Source: a virus. From it: DNA of 36,326 nucleotides. Where the stretch lies: IMG/VR virus record IMGVR_UViG_3300023108_000076, positions 1 through 36,326 of that record; one strand, given 5' to 3'. The notes under the pieces were generated by a model, which saw nothing but the letters and a program-made list of their open reading frames with translations, searched no databases and was not told the origin of the DNA. A program made the translations under genes and the position numbers. This document shows, piece by piece, positions 18,501 to 28,600 of this stretch (its first letter is position 1; the number at the start of each line of letters is the position of its first letter).

Positions 18501-19409
18501 GAATTGAGCTCTTTGCCAAACCCAAGGAAGTCCAGTAGAACCTTTTTGTATTAGATCATATGAACCATTTTGTCTTGGATCTGTTTGATCTTTAACAACA
18601 ATATTATCACCTTCTTCCCATATTCCAACGTCATCAATATATAAAACTGCTCTTGGAGTAAATGTTAATGTTGAAGCAAATGTTGTATTACCTGAATAAT
18701 AAGTAGCATCTAAATTTTCTGTTGTTGCTGCTTTTGCCGATCCTCTAACTACAAATCCTTGTACAAAATTATCTACATATCTTTTATTTGCAGCATCAGT
18801 AGGAAGAATAGGATCTTCTACTACTTTGAATTTTTCTTCTACACCTGCAATTGCAGTATCTAAAAATCTTTTATTAACACTATCTTGATCATTAACAGCG
18901 TCTGCGATATTTGTTATTCTAGTAGCATTAAAATCTATTGTATTATTAGCACCTGATATAACACCAGAAATTTGAGGAACACCAGTTAAACTGATTCCAT
19001 CTAAAGTATTTGTTGATTCACCAAGTGTAAGAGAAGTTGTTCCAAATGTAATATCATTTGGTGTAATAACTGTTGAATTTGCGGTAAAACTAGAAGTGGC
19101 TAATTGAGTATTATGTAATGCAGTAATATGACCAAAATTATCAATATCAACATTACTTACAAATTCTAAACCACCATTATTACTACTAACTTCTGTAGAT
19201 GTATTAGCATGAGAAATAACAATGTTTGCTGATTCAATATCACTTTCTGGGAATACAACAATACCTTGCCCACCATCAATACGAGCAATGTATTGACCGA
19301 CAGTATCTATACCTAAGGTAATTGAATCTGGTACAATTACAGGACGCTTTTCGCCAGATGCTACTACTCTTAGCTTATGCGGTTGACCAACTTTTACTTT
19401 AACACTCAA
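15507..19409 (-). CDS. Tail fibre-like protein (1300 residues), TTG start
   Basis: This is a structural fibre protein. Two homologous domains of about 150 residues sit near residues 200-360 and 1110-1250. Both follow the plan (V/L)R(V/G)...AATTENLDATY...GD.I.VKDQT...NG.Y......PW.. R...F......IPGSF.F.TDGTEN..TGWVITV, a domain widespread in phage tail fibres. Between them are beta-stalk repeats including two GMIRFNTEANQFEGYDGIAW-like units. Near residues 910-1010 are two weak copies of the DPAGTSKLN repeat that fills the 3194-residue protein. The start is TTG at 19409-19407. An in-frame TAA lies two codons upstream (it is also the stop of the 108-residue gene), GGAG stands 9 bases ahead, and the first internal ATG is hundreds of residues further on. 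The start 3 bases after the upstream stop implies translational coupling. Confidence 0.88.
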   Translation of the reverse strand: MSVKVKVGQPHKLRVVASGEKRPVIVPDSITLGIDTVGQYIARIDGGQGIVVFPESDIESANIVISHANTSTEVSSNNGGLEFVSNVDIDNFGHITALHNTQLATSSFTANSTVITPNDITFGTTSLTLGESTNTLDGISLTGVPQISGVISGANNTIDFNATRITNIADAVNDQDSVNKRFLDTAIAGVEEKFKVVEDPILPTDAANKRYVDNFVQGFVVRGSAKAATTENLDATYYSGNTTFASTLTFTPRAVLYIDDVGIWEEGDNIVVKDQTDPRQNGSYDLIQKGSTGLPWVWQRAQFQDQNEEIPGSYEFVTDGTENAHTGWVITVADASTFRLNYDNITWEQFQGEGTFTAGRGLTLNGTQFVVDKIQDIEQISGNGAIILPVGTDGDRPTSSTGMIRFNTEANQFEGYDGIAWSGLGGVIDVDQDTYIKAESGPSQDEDTLYFYTKGTLAATLNAANTAHFYGNVDVDGDVTIGGRLTIGNQEVDEVQVVADFTSNLIPKTDLTYNLGKAGSQWNKMFIGQIGNDSRVVNFSDTGAIKVPTANTSLRPTPSAGMFRFNTDDGRFEGYDGTQWAGISGSVIDIDQDTKIIAETSPNADNDQLMFYTAGTKRWQINSDGDTVFGSTGKLIVDYTTGNLEVNSKITANNNLVLDPAGVISVANNTLTDLASPVNPGDAVNLGYLEGEFSSDLTIVDGANTYSTEVNLLNSPTLEMGTGLEIEEISQANNSFTIGIENSGVQAGIYGNDNFVPRIRITEDGRIDFATDIPVELQANAIPNFTETTRDIIGLMISDGMANNMNEGAYLVNDDLNNQLYIEVEDPYISLGGDLSGSSQMINLSNTTINATITADYISNVVTDANSGIIITHTAGPDSNSEIEVDYAELNTRYITTSGGTSNGDIYAPKFVDADNNLFYLDPAGTSKLNRVDFGTGTSAQIRMLDGPGSYTTLYSGSGKIGFLDNTYNFGMYFERSTRNLWISNNITAASLIDISDNTKIVNPSGTSTIWNIEVENRFEAGGLQIGGGIGNNKIRGASLTLEGTSGNITLAPSTNIVDVDNSKIINLATPTATNDAATKAYVDGVAQGLRVIPQAIAGTTEDLGGSYNTGTGTITASANGAFEVDDVTNISVGDLILVKDQTALFENGTYEVTTVGDTNTPWVLTRSEYFNETSEIPGSFQFITDGTENGSTGWVITVSDAETFTLGTDSIVWYQFSGAGTYTAGEALTLTGTEFSITDGDIENAKLANPNITIAGESGNNQVIALGSTLTFEAGEGVDTTISAGKVNIAVNELDGGTF

Positions 19410-19412
19410 AGT

Positions 19413-19739
19413 TTAAATCTCCGTTACTGTAGGTACTACGAATGCTAGACCTTCAACAATCTTTGATAATTCTCCAGTTGGTTTTTTCATAAGCACATCA
19501 TACTTATATTTTCCTTCTTTTAAAATACTTGTAGTATCAGAACCTAAAACAAGTGTGATGTCATTGTTTGCTTTTTGTATCTCAAATTCAGCTGCTCTTT
19601 TTTCTGAGTACAGCTTTTTCATATCAGCATAAAATGTATAATAATCAATAGGTAGATCTAGATCTTCCTCGTCAAACAATTCTATTGTTAACCTGAAATC
19701 CGCATTCTTATCTATGTAAATATTTACTTGAGAACTCAT
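19413..19739 (-). CDS. Small baseplate/fibre accessory protein (108 residues)
   Basis: This short beta-rich protein has the plan of the N-terminal BppU-like family common beside phage receptor-binding genes. It opens NIYIDKNADFRLTIELFDEE, then DLPIDYYTFYADMKKLYSE, followed by NDITLVLGSDTTSILKEG and YKYDVLMKKPTGELSKIVEG, ending FVVPTVTEI. The family resemblance is by pattern only. It lacks a signal peptide and membrane segments. It is the first gene after a hairpin and late promoter, and it runs directly into the TTG-started fibre gene, so it probably connects to or supports that fibre. Confidence 0.75.
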   Translation of the reverse strand: MSSQVNIYIDKNADFRLTIELFDEEDLDLPIDYYTFYADMKKLYSEKRAAEFEIQKANNDITLVLGSDTTSILKEGKYKYDVLMKKPTGELSKIVEGLAFVVPTVTEI

Positions 19740-19760
19740 GTAATAATCTCTTTTTCTTTA

Positions 19761-19768
19761 TATTTATA
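19761..19768 (-). promoter_or_regulatory. T4-type late promoter upstream of the 108-residue gene
   Basis: An exact TATAAATA on the minus strand (context ATTATAAATATAAAGAAAAA) lies 22 bases before the ATG at 19739, in the 98-base gap after the collagen-like fibre gene and just downstream of a GC-rich hairpin. Position and exact match support a late promoter that starts the 108 / 1300 / 846-residue unit. Confidence 0.7.
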
Positions 19769-19774
19769 ATTTAA

Positions 19775-19796
19775 AGGGGGCAACTTTAGGCCCCCT
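19775..19796. terminator. GC-rich hairpin between transcription units
   Basis: A perfect 7-bp stem AGGGGGC/GCCCCCT (19775-19781 and 19790-19796) with an 8-base loop stands out in very AT-rich surroundings, after the stop of the collagen-like gene. Read on the minus strand it is followed only by TTTAAATTATAAATA, a weak U tract. Read on the plus strand it is followed by CTCTTTTTTA, a better one. It may terminate both directions or mainly block antisense transcription. Confidence 0.6.
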
Positions 19797-19837
19797 CTCT
19801 TTTTTATCCTAACAATTTGTTTTTAAAAGAATGAGGA

Positions 19838-22800
19838 TTAGTCAGACTTAAGCTGATCGATTTCATCTTTCAAATCCTTAATTGCTTCGATGAGAAGACC
19901 AACCATATTTCCGTAAGCAACACTCTTTGTTTTATTTTCATCATCAGCAGTATGTACTACTTCTGGTAAAATCTTTTCTACTTCTTGCGCAATAACACCG
20001 ATAGATCTTACATCTGGATTGTGTATCATATTATAATAAACACCTCTCATTTCCACTACTTTTCTTAAAGCATCTTTAACTGTTTCTATATTTTCTTTAT
20101 GTCTTTCGTCTGATAAAGATTCTACATCACCGGTTATTGTTAAGTTACCAGTTGAGATATCTAATGATAATCTATCAACACTAGTTTGACTATCAGTAAC
20201 AGTAAATGTGGTTGTTACTGCTGAATTTGCATCAAAAGTAAATTTAGTTCCTGTAGATTCCCAATAAGCTCGCACATATGGAGTTGCTTCTAAACCACCA
20301 AACGTCGCTGCTATATCTGATGTGAAATGTAAGTCATCACCTACACCACCAGCAAATGTGGTTGCATTTAAATCACCAGTAATTGTAATATTACCAGCAA
20401 CTTCTAAATTTTCGACTGTTAATGTATCTGCATCAGATGTATAATAGAAGTTAGATTCACCACCTGGATTAGGACCAGTTGTACCCATAATCGGTCTATG
20501 AGTTGCTCCACCTTCAAACATTGCAATAAATACTGGAGTACCTTGTAAACCAGTTTCGTGAATATTTTGTAGGTTAGGAACACCACCTTGAATACCAGGT
20601 CCTTGTAAACCTTGAATACCTTGGAAACCTAATAAACCTTGAACACCTTGGAATGCTTGTGTACCTTGCATACCTTGTACACCTTGTCCGGTAAATCCTT
20701 GGAAGCCATTTAAACCTTGTATTCCTTGTATTCCTTGTAAACCTTGAGCACCTGCACCAATAGGACCTTGGAAACCTAAATCACCTTGTAGACCTTGTAC
20801 ACCTTGGCCACCACCTACACCTGGATCACCAACCGAGCCTTGAATACCATAACTACCTTGGATGCCTTGCGGACCTTGGAAGCCTTCAGTTCCTTCCTCA
20901 CCTGTTATACCTTGTATACCTTGGAAACCACCTATACCTTGAATACCTTCGTCACCAATACCAGTAGGACCTTGGAAACCTTGTACACCTTGATTACCTT
21001 CTCCGCTAACACCTTGAGTACCTTGACCACCGGCGTCACCTTCAGTACCTTGAGAGCCTTGGAAGCCTTGTGCACCAGTTCCTAATAAACCTTGAACACC
21101 TTGAACGCCTCCATCACCACCTGTACCTTGGAAACCTTGCGCACCCTGTGGACCTTGATTACCAAATCCAGCAGGACCAGTATCACCTTGTACACCTTGA
21201 ATACCTTGATTAGATATACCTTGTAAGCCTTGGAAACCTTGTACACCAGTAGCACCTACACCACCAATACCTTGAGTACCTTGGAAACCTCCACCACCTT
21301 GGATACCTTGTGGACCAAAGCTACCTTGCAATCCTTGGAAACCTTGAATACCTTCGTCTCCGCCTTCACCTTGCTCACCTTGTAAGCCTTGAATACCTTG
21401 TGCACCATCTGTACCTTGTGTACCGTCGCCACCAACAAAACCTGCAGTACCTTGGAAACCTTGTGTACCTTGAATACTTTGTGTACCTTGAATACCTTGA
21501 ATACCAATTCCACTAACACCTTGTACACCTTGTCCACCATCTGTACCTTGAGGACCGGCCGGACCTGGATCACCAATATCACCAGTTCTAGCAAATGTAA
21601 TAATAATATCTTCGCCATCCGGGAATGAAGTAGTAGATCCACTTACATAACTACAAGTAACTGAAAAATAACCAGAAACTTCTGCTAAAGCGGTAATCTG
21701 GAATACTGCGAAAATTGCAGGATCGGCTTTTTCTGTAACCTTAAAGTGACCTTTCATTGTACTAGTTGAATCATCAATAGTTCTTAAGAAAGGTTGAATA
21801 TCTGTAAAGCTATCATCTCTATCATCAATATACATCGTAGTAGCTGAATTTAGAGCTGTGTTATTGAATTTTAATTTACCTACACCAGGATCTACGTTTT
21901 GAGTATCTGTACTAAATGTATAATCAAATGTTACACCACCAAATGAACCTGTTGCACCTTGGAAACCTGGACCACCTTGAATACCCGTAGCACCTTGAAT
22001 ACCTTGCGGACCAATTAATCCTGGAAAACCTTGTACACCTTGGAAACCACTAGCACCTTGTGTACCTAATGTACCTTGTGTACCTTGAAGACCTAAACCT
22101 TGAGCACCTTGTAAACCTAATGTACCTTGTAGACCTTGCGCACCGTCTGTGCCTTGGATGCCTTGAGGACCAGCATCACCAGCTCTCGAGAATGTAAAGA
22201 TTACGTTTGGATTATTTGTAAAATATGTAGATGTTGCACCACTAGCGCCAGTAACATAAGTAATGTTCATGTCAAAGTGGTTTGTAAACTGTGTTAATCC
22301 TGTTAAGTTATATAGTAAGAATACCTCAGGATTATCTATTGAAAGAATCTTAATAAATCCTTTAAAGTTACCAGCAGCATCATCTAAACTTGCTAACCAT
22401 GTTTCAATATTAGTTCCACCTGCTTCAACATCATTCATTCTTAATATTGTAGCATTAGAAGGAGCTGAATTATTAAACTTTAATAATCCTGAAGCTGGTG
22501 CTGATGGAGAAATATCAGGTGTATAATTATATTCAAATGATGCACCACCAAATGCTCCTGCAAAACCTTGAGCACCTTGAATACCGTTTATACCTTGAAT
22601 ACCTTGAATTGATTGAGGACCTTGAATACCTTGTGGACCAAAGTCACCTTGAATACCTTGAATACCTTGCGCAGCTTGAGCACCTTGAATACCTTGTGGA
22701 CCAAAGTCACCTTGAATACCAATAGGACCTTGAATACCTTGGAGACCATATGCAGCTGGGATGAAAGTAATATATGCATCTGACCCGTAAGTTGGAACAA

Positions 22801-25084
22801 CTCCTGTAGTCCAACTTGTTCCAGGATTTGAATCTGTTCCACCTAATAAACCTTGATCAATAAGAGTTACATCAAAATTACCCCAGTCTGGCGAAGTATT
22901 TGAACTCCAAGTCCAGTTATCATAACTATATAATAACCACTCATAATCTCCGCTAGCGTCTTTTTCTGTTCGAACAAAAATTTGACCTTTTGGATCTGCT
23001 GTATTATTAGCTAAGTAGTTATATAAATCATCAACTCTTTTACCGGTGTCTGTTAGATCATCAATCCAAAACTCAGTTACATTAGCAACGTCACTATTAT
23101 TTAATGACCAACCATTTAATCCAGGAAAACCGCCCGATGTACTTGAATTAAATGTATATTTGAAAGTCATTCCACCATCATAACCGATGCTACCTTGAAG
23201 ACCTTGGATACCAGTATCACCTTGAATACCTGTAGTACCTTGAATACCTTCTGGACCGGCTGGTGTAAATGTAATTAGTGTATTAGGACCATGATCATTT
23301 AATACATTATCCCAATCGTAAGATGCAACACCACCAGAAGCAATATACGTGACATCAAAAATACCATATGATTTAGTTCCGCTATCCCAACTAAATCCGT
23401 CTATTTGATAAACTACAAAGTGATGACCAGATGGACCATCATTATCTGCAGTACTTTCAATAAGCATTTGTCCTTTTGGATTGCCAGGTAAAGTAGCAAT
23501 ATAATCAAAGAATTCGTCTAATTCATTATTATATTGATTGTTAGGAATATCATCAATATAAATTGTGTTAGCAGTTCTAATATCTGTAGAATTATTTCTC
23601 CAATATTTTGCTGAAGCACCTGGAGTTTTGAAACTTTCATATTGCCATTCCCAAGTTAATCCACCGTGATCACCGGTATGTCCTTGTAATCCTTGGAAAC
23701 CTTGTACACCTCTAGAACCTTGTAAGCCTTGAATACCTTGCATTCCTTGAATGCCTTGAATACCTTGTACACTTTGCGTGCCTTGTACACCTTGAATGCC
23801 TTGAAGACCTTGAATGCCTTGTGTACCTTGAATGCCAGTTGTGCCTTGTGTACCTTTTTCGCCTTGTAAACCTTGTACACCTTGGAAATTACGAGGTCCT
23901 TGTACACCTTGAGTGCCTTGAATACCAGTTGTGCCTTGCATTCCTTGAACACCTTGAACACCTTGATCACCGGTAATATCAAATGATACTAATAAAGGAT
24001 TTTCTGTTGTGTTATAACTAAAGTCTCCTAAAACAGCATCGCCTGAAATATATTGTACATCAAATTCCCAATAAGTATTTGCACCTGGTTGGTTGGTCAT
24101 TCCATCGACACCAAATGTAACATAATTTGATGGATCACCCCTTTGAGTAACTTTCATATACATCTTTCTACTAGAAGATGTAGTTGCTGCAGCAGTAAAT
24201 AATCCTTCTAAATCTACATTATAAAAATCTAAATCGTCGATCCAGATTTGTGTAGTATTTGCAAAGTTTGCAGTATTACTTGTTGGTCCATCAATTAAGA
24301 ATTTACCTGCTGTTGGATCTTGTTTTGTATTTGAAGCTAATGATAATCTGTATTCATATACACTACCTGAATCATCGCCATTATAACCTTGGAGACCTAG
24401 TGTACCTTGTACACCTTGGAATGCTTGCGGGCCTTGAACACCCTGAACTCCTTGATCGCCTTGAATACCTTGTATGCCCTGTACTCCTTGTACACCCTGC
24501 ACACCTTGAATACCTTGTGTGCCTTGCATTCCTTGAATACCCTGAACACCTTGTGCTGCTTGAGTTCCTTGAATACCTTGAATACCTTGGAAACCAATAA
24601 AACCACGAGAACCTTGAATACCTTCGTCACCAAGAATACCTTGAACACCTTGAATTGCTTCACCTTGTAATCCTTGGAAACCTTGTACACCTCTAAATGA
24701 ACCAACATTAATCCAAAGATCAGAACCACCTACATAGATCCAAAGTGTATCATCTGATTGGTCAATTACACCATCACCAACACTTGATCCTGGAAATTCT
24801 GTTTCTAATACTGAAGTATTGCCATCTGCTGTTTCACCAACAATAGTAAAACCTGGTCCATAAGCACCTTGGATACCTTGAACACCTTGAATACCTTGAA
24901 CACCTTGTACTGTACCGTTAGCTTGACCAAGCTCAACCCATGAAGTACCATCTGAAAGATAGACTTTTCCGTCATCGCCATATACCAAAGATCCTTCGTA
25001 AGGACTTGGATCTAATGTAATAGGAGTTGGTTGTGGCTTACCACTACCAATTATCCTGCTACCACTTATAGAACGAAAAGCCAT
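19838..25084 (-). CDS. Collagen-like tail fibre (1748 residues) with C-terminal S74 intramolecular chaperone
   Basis: This is a large fibre or spike protein. The N-terminal head (about 57 residues) includes [20 protein letters not shown]. Then collagen-type Gly-x-Gln tracts ([16 protein letters not shown]) alternate with five homologous globular domains of about 120-150 residues, each with a conserved IDD(L/I/R)-type core and KG(Q/H/F) motif. They lie at about 23975-24385, 23260-23660, 22750-23190, 22190-22555 and 21575-21945. The longest collagen tract (about 20585-21570) leads to a beta stalk ([19 protein letters not shown]). The last 100 residues are a Peptidase_S74 chaperone: [10 protein letters not shown] with the presumed catalytic Ser and Lys, then [15 protein letters not shown], then a coiled-coil tail ([12 protein letters not shown]). 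In this family the chaperone trimerises the fibre and cuts itself off. A GGAG ribosome-binding site precedes the ATG. No prolyl hydroxylase is visible nearby, and the tracts are poor in proline. Confidence 0.93.
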   Translation of the reverse strand: MAFRSISGSRIIGSGKPQPTPITLDPSPYEGSLVYGDDGKVYLSDGTSWVELGQANGTVQGVQGIQGVQGIQGAYGPGFTIVGETADGNTSVLETEFPGSSVGDGVIDQSDDTLWIYVGGSDLWINVGSFRGVQGFQGLQGEAIQGVQGILGDEGIQGSRGFIGFQGIQGIQGTQAAQGVQGIQGMQGTQGIQGVQGVQGVQGIQGIQGDQGVQGVQGPQAFQGVQGTLGLQGYNGDDSGSVYEYRLSLASNTKQDPTAGKFLIDGPTSNTANFANTTQIWIDDLDFYNVDLEGLFTAAATTSSSRKMYMKVTQRGDPSNYVTFGVDGMTNQPGANTYWEFDVQYISGDAVLGDFSYNTTENPLLVSFDITGDQGVQGVQGMQGTTGIQGTQGVQGPRNFQGVQGLQGEKGTQGTTGIQGTQGIQGLQGIQGVQGTQSVQGIQGIQGMQGIQGLQGSRGVQGFQGLQGHTGDHGGLTWEWQYESFKTPGASAKYWRNNSTDIRTANTIYIDDIPNNQYNNELDEFFDYIATLPGNPKGQMLIESTADNDGPSGHHFVVYQIDGFSWDSGTKSYGIFDVTYIASGGVASYDWDNVLNDHGPNTLITFTPAGPEGIQGTTGIQGDTGIQGLQGSIGYDGGMTFKYTFNSSTSGGFPGLNGWSLNNSDVANVTEFWIDDLTDTGKRVDDLYNYLANNTADPKGQIFVRTEKDASGDYEWLLYSYDNWTWSSNTSPDWGNFDVTLIDQGLLGGTDSNPGTSWTTGVVPTYGSDAYITFIPAAYGLQGIQGPIGIQGDFGPQGIQGAQAAQGIQGIQGDFGPQGIQGPQSIQGIQGINGIQGAQGFAGAFGGASFEYNYTPDISPSAPASGLLKFNNSAPSNATILRMNDVEAGGTNIETWLASLDDAAGNFKGFIKILSIDNPEVFLLYNLTGLTQFTNHFDMNITYVTGASGATSTYFTNNPNVIFTFSRAGDAGPQGIQGTDGAQGLQGTLGLQGAQGLGLQGTQGTLGTQGASGFQGVQGFPGLIGPQGIQGATGIQGGPGFQGATGSFGGVTFDYTFSTDTQNVDPGVGKLKFNNTALNSATTMYIDDRDDSFTDIQPFLRTIDDSTSTMKGHFKVTEKADPAIFAVFQITALAEVSGYFSVTCSYVSGSTTSFPDGEDIIITFARTGDIGDPGPAGPQGTDGGQGVQGVSGIGIQGIQGTQSIQGTQGFQGTAGFVGGDGTQGTDGAQGIQGLQGEQGEGGDEGIQGFQGLQGSFGPQGIQGGGGFQGTQGIGGVGATGVQGFQGLQGISNQGIQGVQGDTGPAGFGNQGPQGAQGFQGTGGDGGVQGVQGLLGTGAQGFQGSQGTEGDAGGQGTQGVSGEGNQGVQGFQGPTGIGDEGIQGIGGFQGIQGITGEEGTEGFQGPQGIQGSYGIQGSVGDPGVGGGQGVQGLQGDLGFQGPIGAGAQGLQGIQGIQGLNGFQGFTGQGVQGMQGTQAFQGVQGLLGFQGIQGLQGPGIQGGVPNLQNIHETGLQGTPVFIAMFEGGATHRPIMGTTGPNPGGESNFYYTSDADTLTVENLEVAGNITITGDLNATTFAGGVGDDLHFTSDIAATFGGLEATPYVRAYWESTGTKFTFDANSAVTTTFTVTDSQTSVDRLSLDISTGNLTITGDVESLSDERHKENIETVKDALRKVVEMRGVYYNMIHNPDVRSIGVIAQEVEKILPEVVHTADDENKTKSVAYGNMVGLLIEAIKDLKDEIDQLKSD
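20585..24905 (-). repeat. Gly-x-Gln collagen-like coding repeats
   Basis: Seven tracts of 9-base repeats (plus-strand look ACCTTGAAT/ACCTTGTAC) encode G-(I/V/F/L/T)-Q triplets: about 24865-24905, 24390-24700, 23670-23970, 23195-23255, 22560-22745, 21950-22185 and 20585-21570. The tracts are separated by globular-domain coding sequence. The same DNA produces long spurious antisense frames rich in Thr-Leu. Confidence 0.9.
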
Positions 25085-25110
25085 TTATTTCTCCTTCAAA
25101 ATTTTATTCA

Positions 25111-25566
25111 TTAATCAACGTCATATTCTTCTGACTGGCCAATTGTATATGATATAGTTGCATCAAGTGCTAAATTAGTATCGCACTTCGCTTCCAAAAG
25201 ATCACCGGACGCAAAAAACTGTCCGTTAAGTGGAATTGGAATAGTATCATAAGCCGGCACAGGCATATTTCTAATTAGATAATAATTATCATTTTGCTCA
25301 AATCTATAGATTCTAACATCTAAATTAACAGTATTTGCAGTTTTATTACTAATAATAAATGGAGAGATTACCTCACCAACGCCCGGCTCAACTGTAGTAG
25401 ATCCACCAAATACAAGTTCTGGTACCTCAAATTTTGGAACCGTAATAACTTCTTGCCAATTGGTTGATAATTCTAAATTTTTTCCTATCGGCAACGCGTC
25501 AGGCGCTTGGGAAGTCTCAACGATTGTGATTCCTGTATTTGCCTCTATATAAGTTGTGTATGCCAT
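25111..25566 (-). CDS. Small beta-rich virion protein (151 residues)
   Basis: This is an unassigned structural protein. Its C-terminal half reads like an Ig-type or jelly-roll accessory domain seen in many tailed phages: ISNKTANTVNLDVRIYRFEQ, then NMPVPAYDTIPIPLNGQFFA, then GDLLEAKCDTNLALDATISY. No signal peptide or membrane span is present. It sits between two giant fibre-type genes, with AGGA as ribosome-binding site and 26 bases separating its stop from the next ATG. A role as a connector, collar or fibre accessory is plausible but is inferred from context. Confidence 0.75.
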   Translation of the reverse strand: MAYTTYIEANTGITIVETSQAPDALPIGKNLELSTNWQEVITVPKFEVPELVFGGSTTVEPGVGEVISPFIISNKTANTVNLDVRIYRFEQNDNYYLIRNMPVPAYDTIPIPLNGQFFASGDLLEAKCDTNLALDATISYTIGQSEEYDVD

Positions 25567-25603
25567 TTTAAATTTTTCCTATGTTTATAATCATTATCTA
25601 TGT

Positions 25604-25611
25604 TATTTATC
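25604..25611 (-). promoter_or_regulatory. Weak late-promoter-like site before the 151-residue gene
   Basis: GATAAATA on the minus strand is one base off TATAAATA and lies 38 bases ahead of the ATG. A second one-mismatch site (TATAAACA, 25582-25589) is too close to leave the ribosome-binding site in the transcript. The evidence is weak; the gene may simply be read through from the giant gene upstream. Confidence 0.25.
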
Positions 25612-25617
25612 TATTTT

Positions 25618-28600
25618 TTACAAGGCTGCTCTACTATTAGAAGCACGTCTCGCAAGTTTTCTCACTGAAGAGGTAAACGGTCTTCCTTCAATTCTACCCG
25701 TTCTACCATTAATTCTTAGTCCTCTTGCAAAGTATTGGTTGTTCAATTCATCTGCGCCAGACCATCTAATTCTACCACCATCTTCGGAAAGAACAGAAGC
25801 TGTTGCTGAAATAGCAGAACCTAAGTTTCTAAAGTTAAGTGGTAATGCGTTTCTATTAACACCTGCTGATGCACCGTTAAACTGGTGAGCAATTGATTCA
25901 ACTAACGAACCAAATGTTAAGAAATTAGGTCTTAATACACCCTGAATAAGTACATCATTAAATAATCCATTAACCATTTGTGTATGAGCTAAATTAGGAC
26001 TTAAATTACCAGTAATATAATCTCTCATTTGTTGCCAAGCAAAATAGAATGATTCTAAAAGATCTACATTATTATTACCTGCAGTTTCCCAAGATGTACC
26101 ATTCCAATAATGAATAACACCATCATATCTATTACCATTCCAGCTAGTTGGAATAATATAAGCATCGTTACGTTTCATACCAGTTAATGCATCTCTTTGT
26201 GTTTGAGATTGTACTGTACCCTTAAATCTTAAATCTTGCCATCCAGAGAATGAAGTAGGTGGATTAAATACTGGGAATACATGTTTAGAATCAATATTAA
26301 ATAATGCTGCTACTACTGATCTTGTACCTTGATCGCTACCTTCATCACCATTTGTTGGATTAGTATATTTGAAGTCATTAGCAATAAACTCAAGAATATT
26401 TCCAGCATCACGTCTAGTCTTAGGTAAGTCAATAAACTTATAAGTCATTCCAATAAATCTTTGTACTTCTTTTTGGAGATTAATTCTATTATTATTTAAG
26501 ATTAATCTAGCAAACTTAAATTCTTTATTATCATCGTAATCGAAGTTAGGCTCAACTAATGGACCTAAAGCGTTAACATCGTTATTTAAGAATGCTCTAT
26601 AGAAAATCATTCCTAACTCTTCTGCTTCTTCTGATAAAGCCTTAGTACTAACATCGGTTCTTACAACCTGACCAGGTAATTTACCAAGAACACAATCACG
26701 AGCTAATCTACCTAATACACGATATGCTTGTCCAGTTGGAACTTGCTGATCGGCTGGGATTCTAAAGATGTTATTCCAGAAGTAGAAATCTGCATTCCAT
26801 CTTGAAGCAGAATTACCACCGTAGTTAAGATCGAAACTAAATGCATCTAACAAGTAATGACCATCTCTATAACACTTAGACTTATCATAATCTAATACGT
26901 TATATTCTTTATTAATCCATGTAGTAACTTCATCTGATAATACATCTAAGTTATCATCAATTTCTTTACCAGCCCAAATTAAATCTTCATCAACCCATGA
27001 AGTATCAGGCTCTCTAATTTCTGGTACTGCATCTAAACTATCTCTTCTAATTGCTTCTTCGATAATTCTAACTAAGCTTGCTACTTCTTCACCAATTGCT
27101 GAAGTACTTGCTACACCTGAAACATCTTGTCCAGGAGCTAATTCTTGTACAATATCACTTACATAGTTTGCCATTTCAGCATAGAACTCTGCAGTTTGTT
27201 GTCTTTGATCGTATGGTAAAACACTTGTACCATAACTAAAGTACATGTTAGCATTTAATCTAGTAGCATAGTTAGTGTTATAGTTAATATCATGTGATAA
27301 TGCATCTACAATAATACCAACATCTCTTCTACATTTATCTTGAGGATAACTTAAACCTTTGTATTCTTTAGTAATAAAGTTAATCATATCCTTAGTTAAT
27401 GACTCGTTTGCACGATCAAGAATCTGTTTAGAATCTTTAAGATCTGCTGTAGCCCAATCAAGTAATGGCTCAACCTTATATGGTAATGCAGTAGGATTAT
27501 TTTCGTAAACTACATTTGCAATAATCATTGCTTTTTCTTTAGCTTCGTTAGCAATTCTTCTTCTAGCAACTAAACCTGATCTATCTTGTTTAATATGATT
27601 ACCAGTAATTTGAGTAACTGCATTCTTAGAAGCACTTACAAATGTATGAGCTCCATCATATCCTTTAGCAGAGCCAACATTAACTGTAATTGTATTTAAT
27701 CCAACTGATGTAATCTTTAATGGCTTATCAAATGCAGGATCGGTAGTTCTTGGATGAGAAATTTGAACTGCAGGAGAACCACAACTAAATGTTAAACTCT
27801 CTTTAGCAAGTTTGATATAATCACCTGCATTAAGAGTATGCTTACCAATTGTAAGAACTGCTTCACCAGTTGATACATCATAAGTTGCACTTGATGGTGT
27901 CCAACGATTACCTGTCTTAACAGTAATTTCTTCGTTTCTAATAATATCCCAAACAACGTCTGCCATATGAGTAAATGCTCTTCTTGTAGGTTCTCTTTGT
28001 GCTACAGGAAGTAAGTTAACTGCATTTACAAAATAAATTTGTGCTGCATTCCAAACTGCACTATTACCACCATATTGGATATCGTGTGATAATGCATCTA
28101 CCATATAACCAACATCTCTTCTACATTTGTTTTGGTTATATTCTAAATAATTGAATTGATCTTTTAAGTACTTAGTTACACCAGTAGAAAGAGTTGAAAG
28201 TCTTCCACCAATGATTGCTGCTTCTACATTATAATCGTAATCTGTTCCAAGAGTTGATTGAGCCTCTCTTGCTGCTGGAGCTGCATCAAATGTATTTGCT
28301 GCAATAACGTCTGCAACTAAATTCCAACCATCTTGTACATCTTGAGCAATACCTGCTGCAACAGGACCAAATCCTAATTTTTCTTGTGGAGTTGTATTAC
28401 CCGCAGTTGGAGTAACAGTTTGTTTAGTTACTAATAATTCTGAAACATTACCTAAGTGAGTATATAATTGTGATGTTGCTGATCTTTGATCTGCAGGTAA
28501 TATAGATAATCCATTTTCAAAATACATTCTTGCGACATCTAACATACCAACATTACAATCATGTTGAACGTCATATGAAATTGCGTCAACAATATATCCA

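Noticed and set aside
20585-21570. Dense short repeats that look CRISPR-like at first glance
   Set aside because: The unit is a 9-base codon period encoding G-x-Q, with no constant repeat and no unique spacers.
20795-24670. Several plus-strand frames of 75-113 residues rich in Thr-Leu-Asn or Leu-Glu-Tyr repeats
   Set aside because: They are antisense shadows of the Gly-x-Gln collagen codons, with no ribosome-binding sites or recognisable products.
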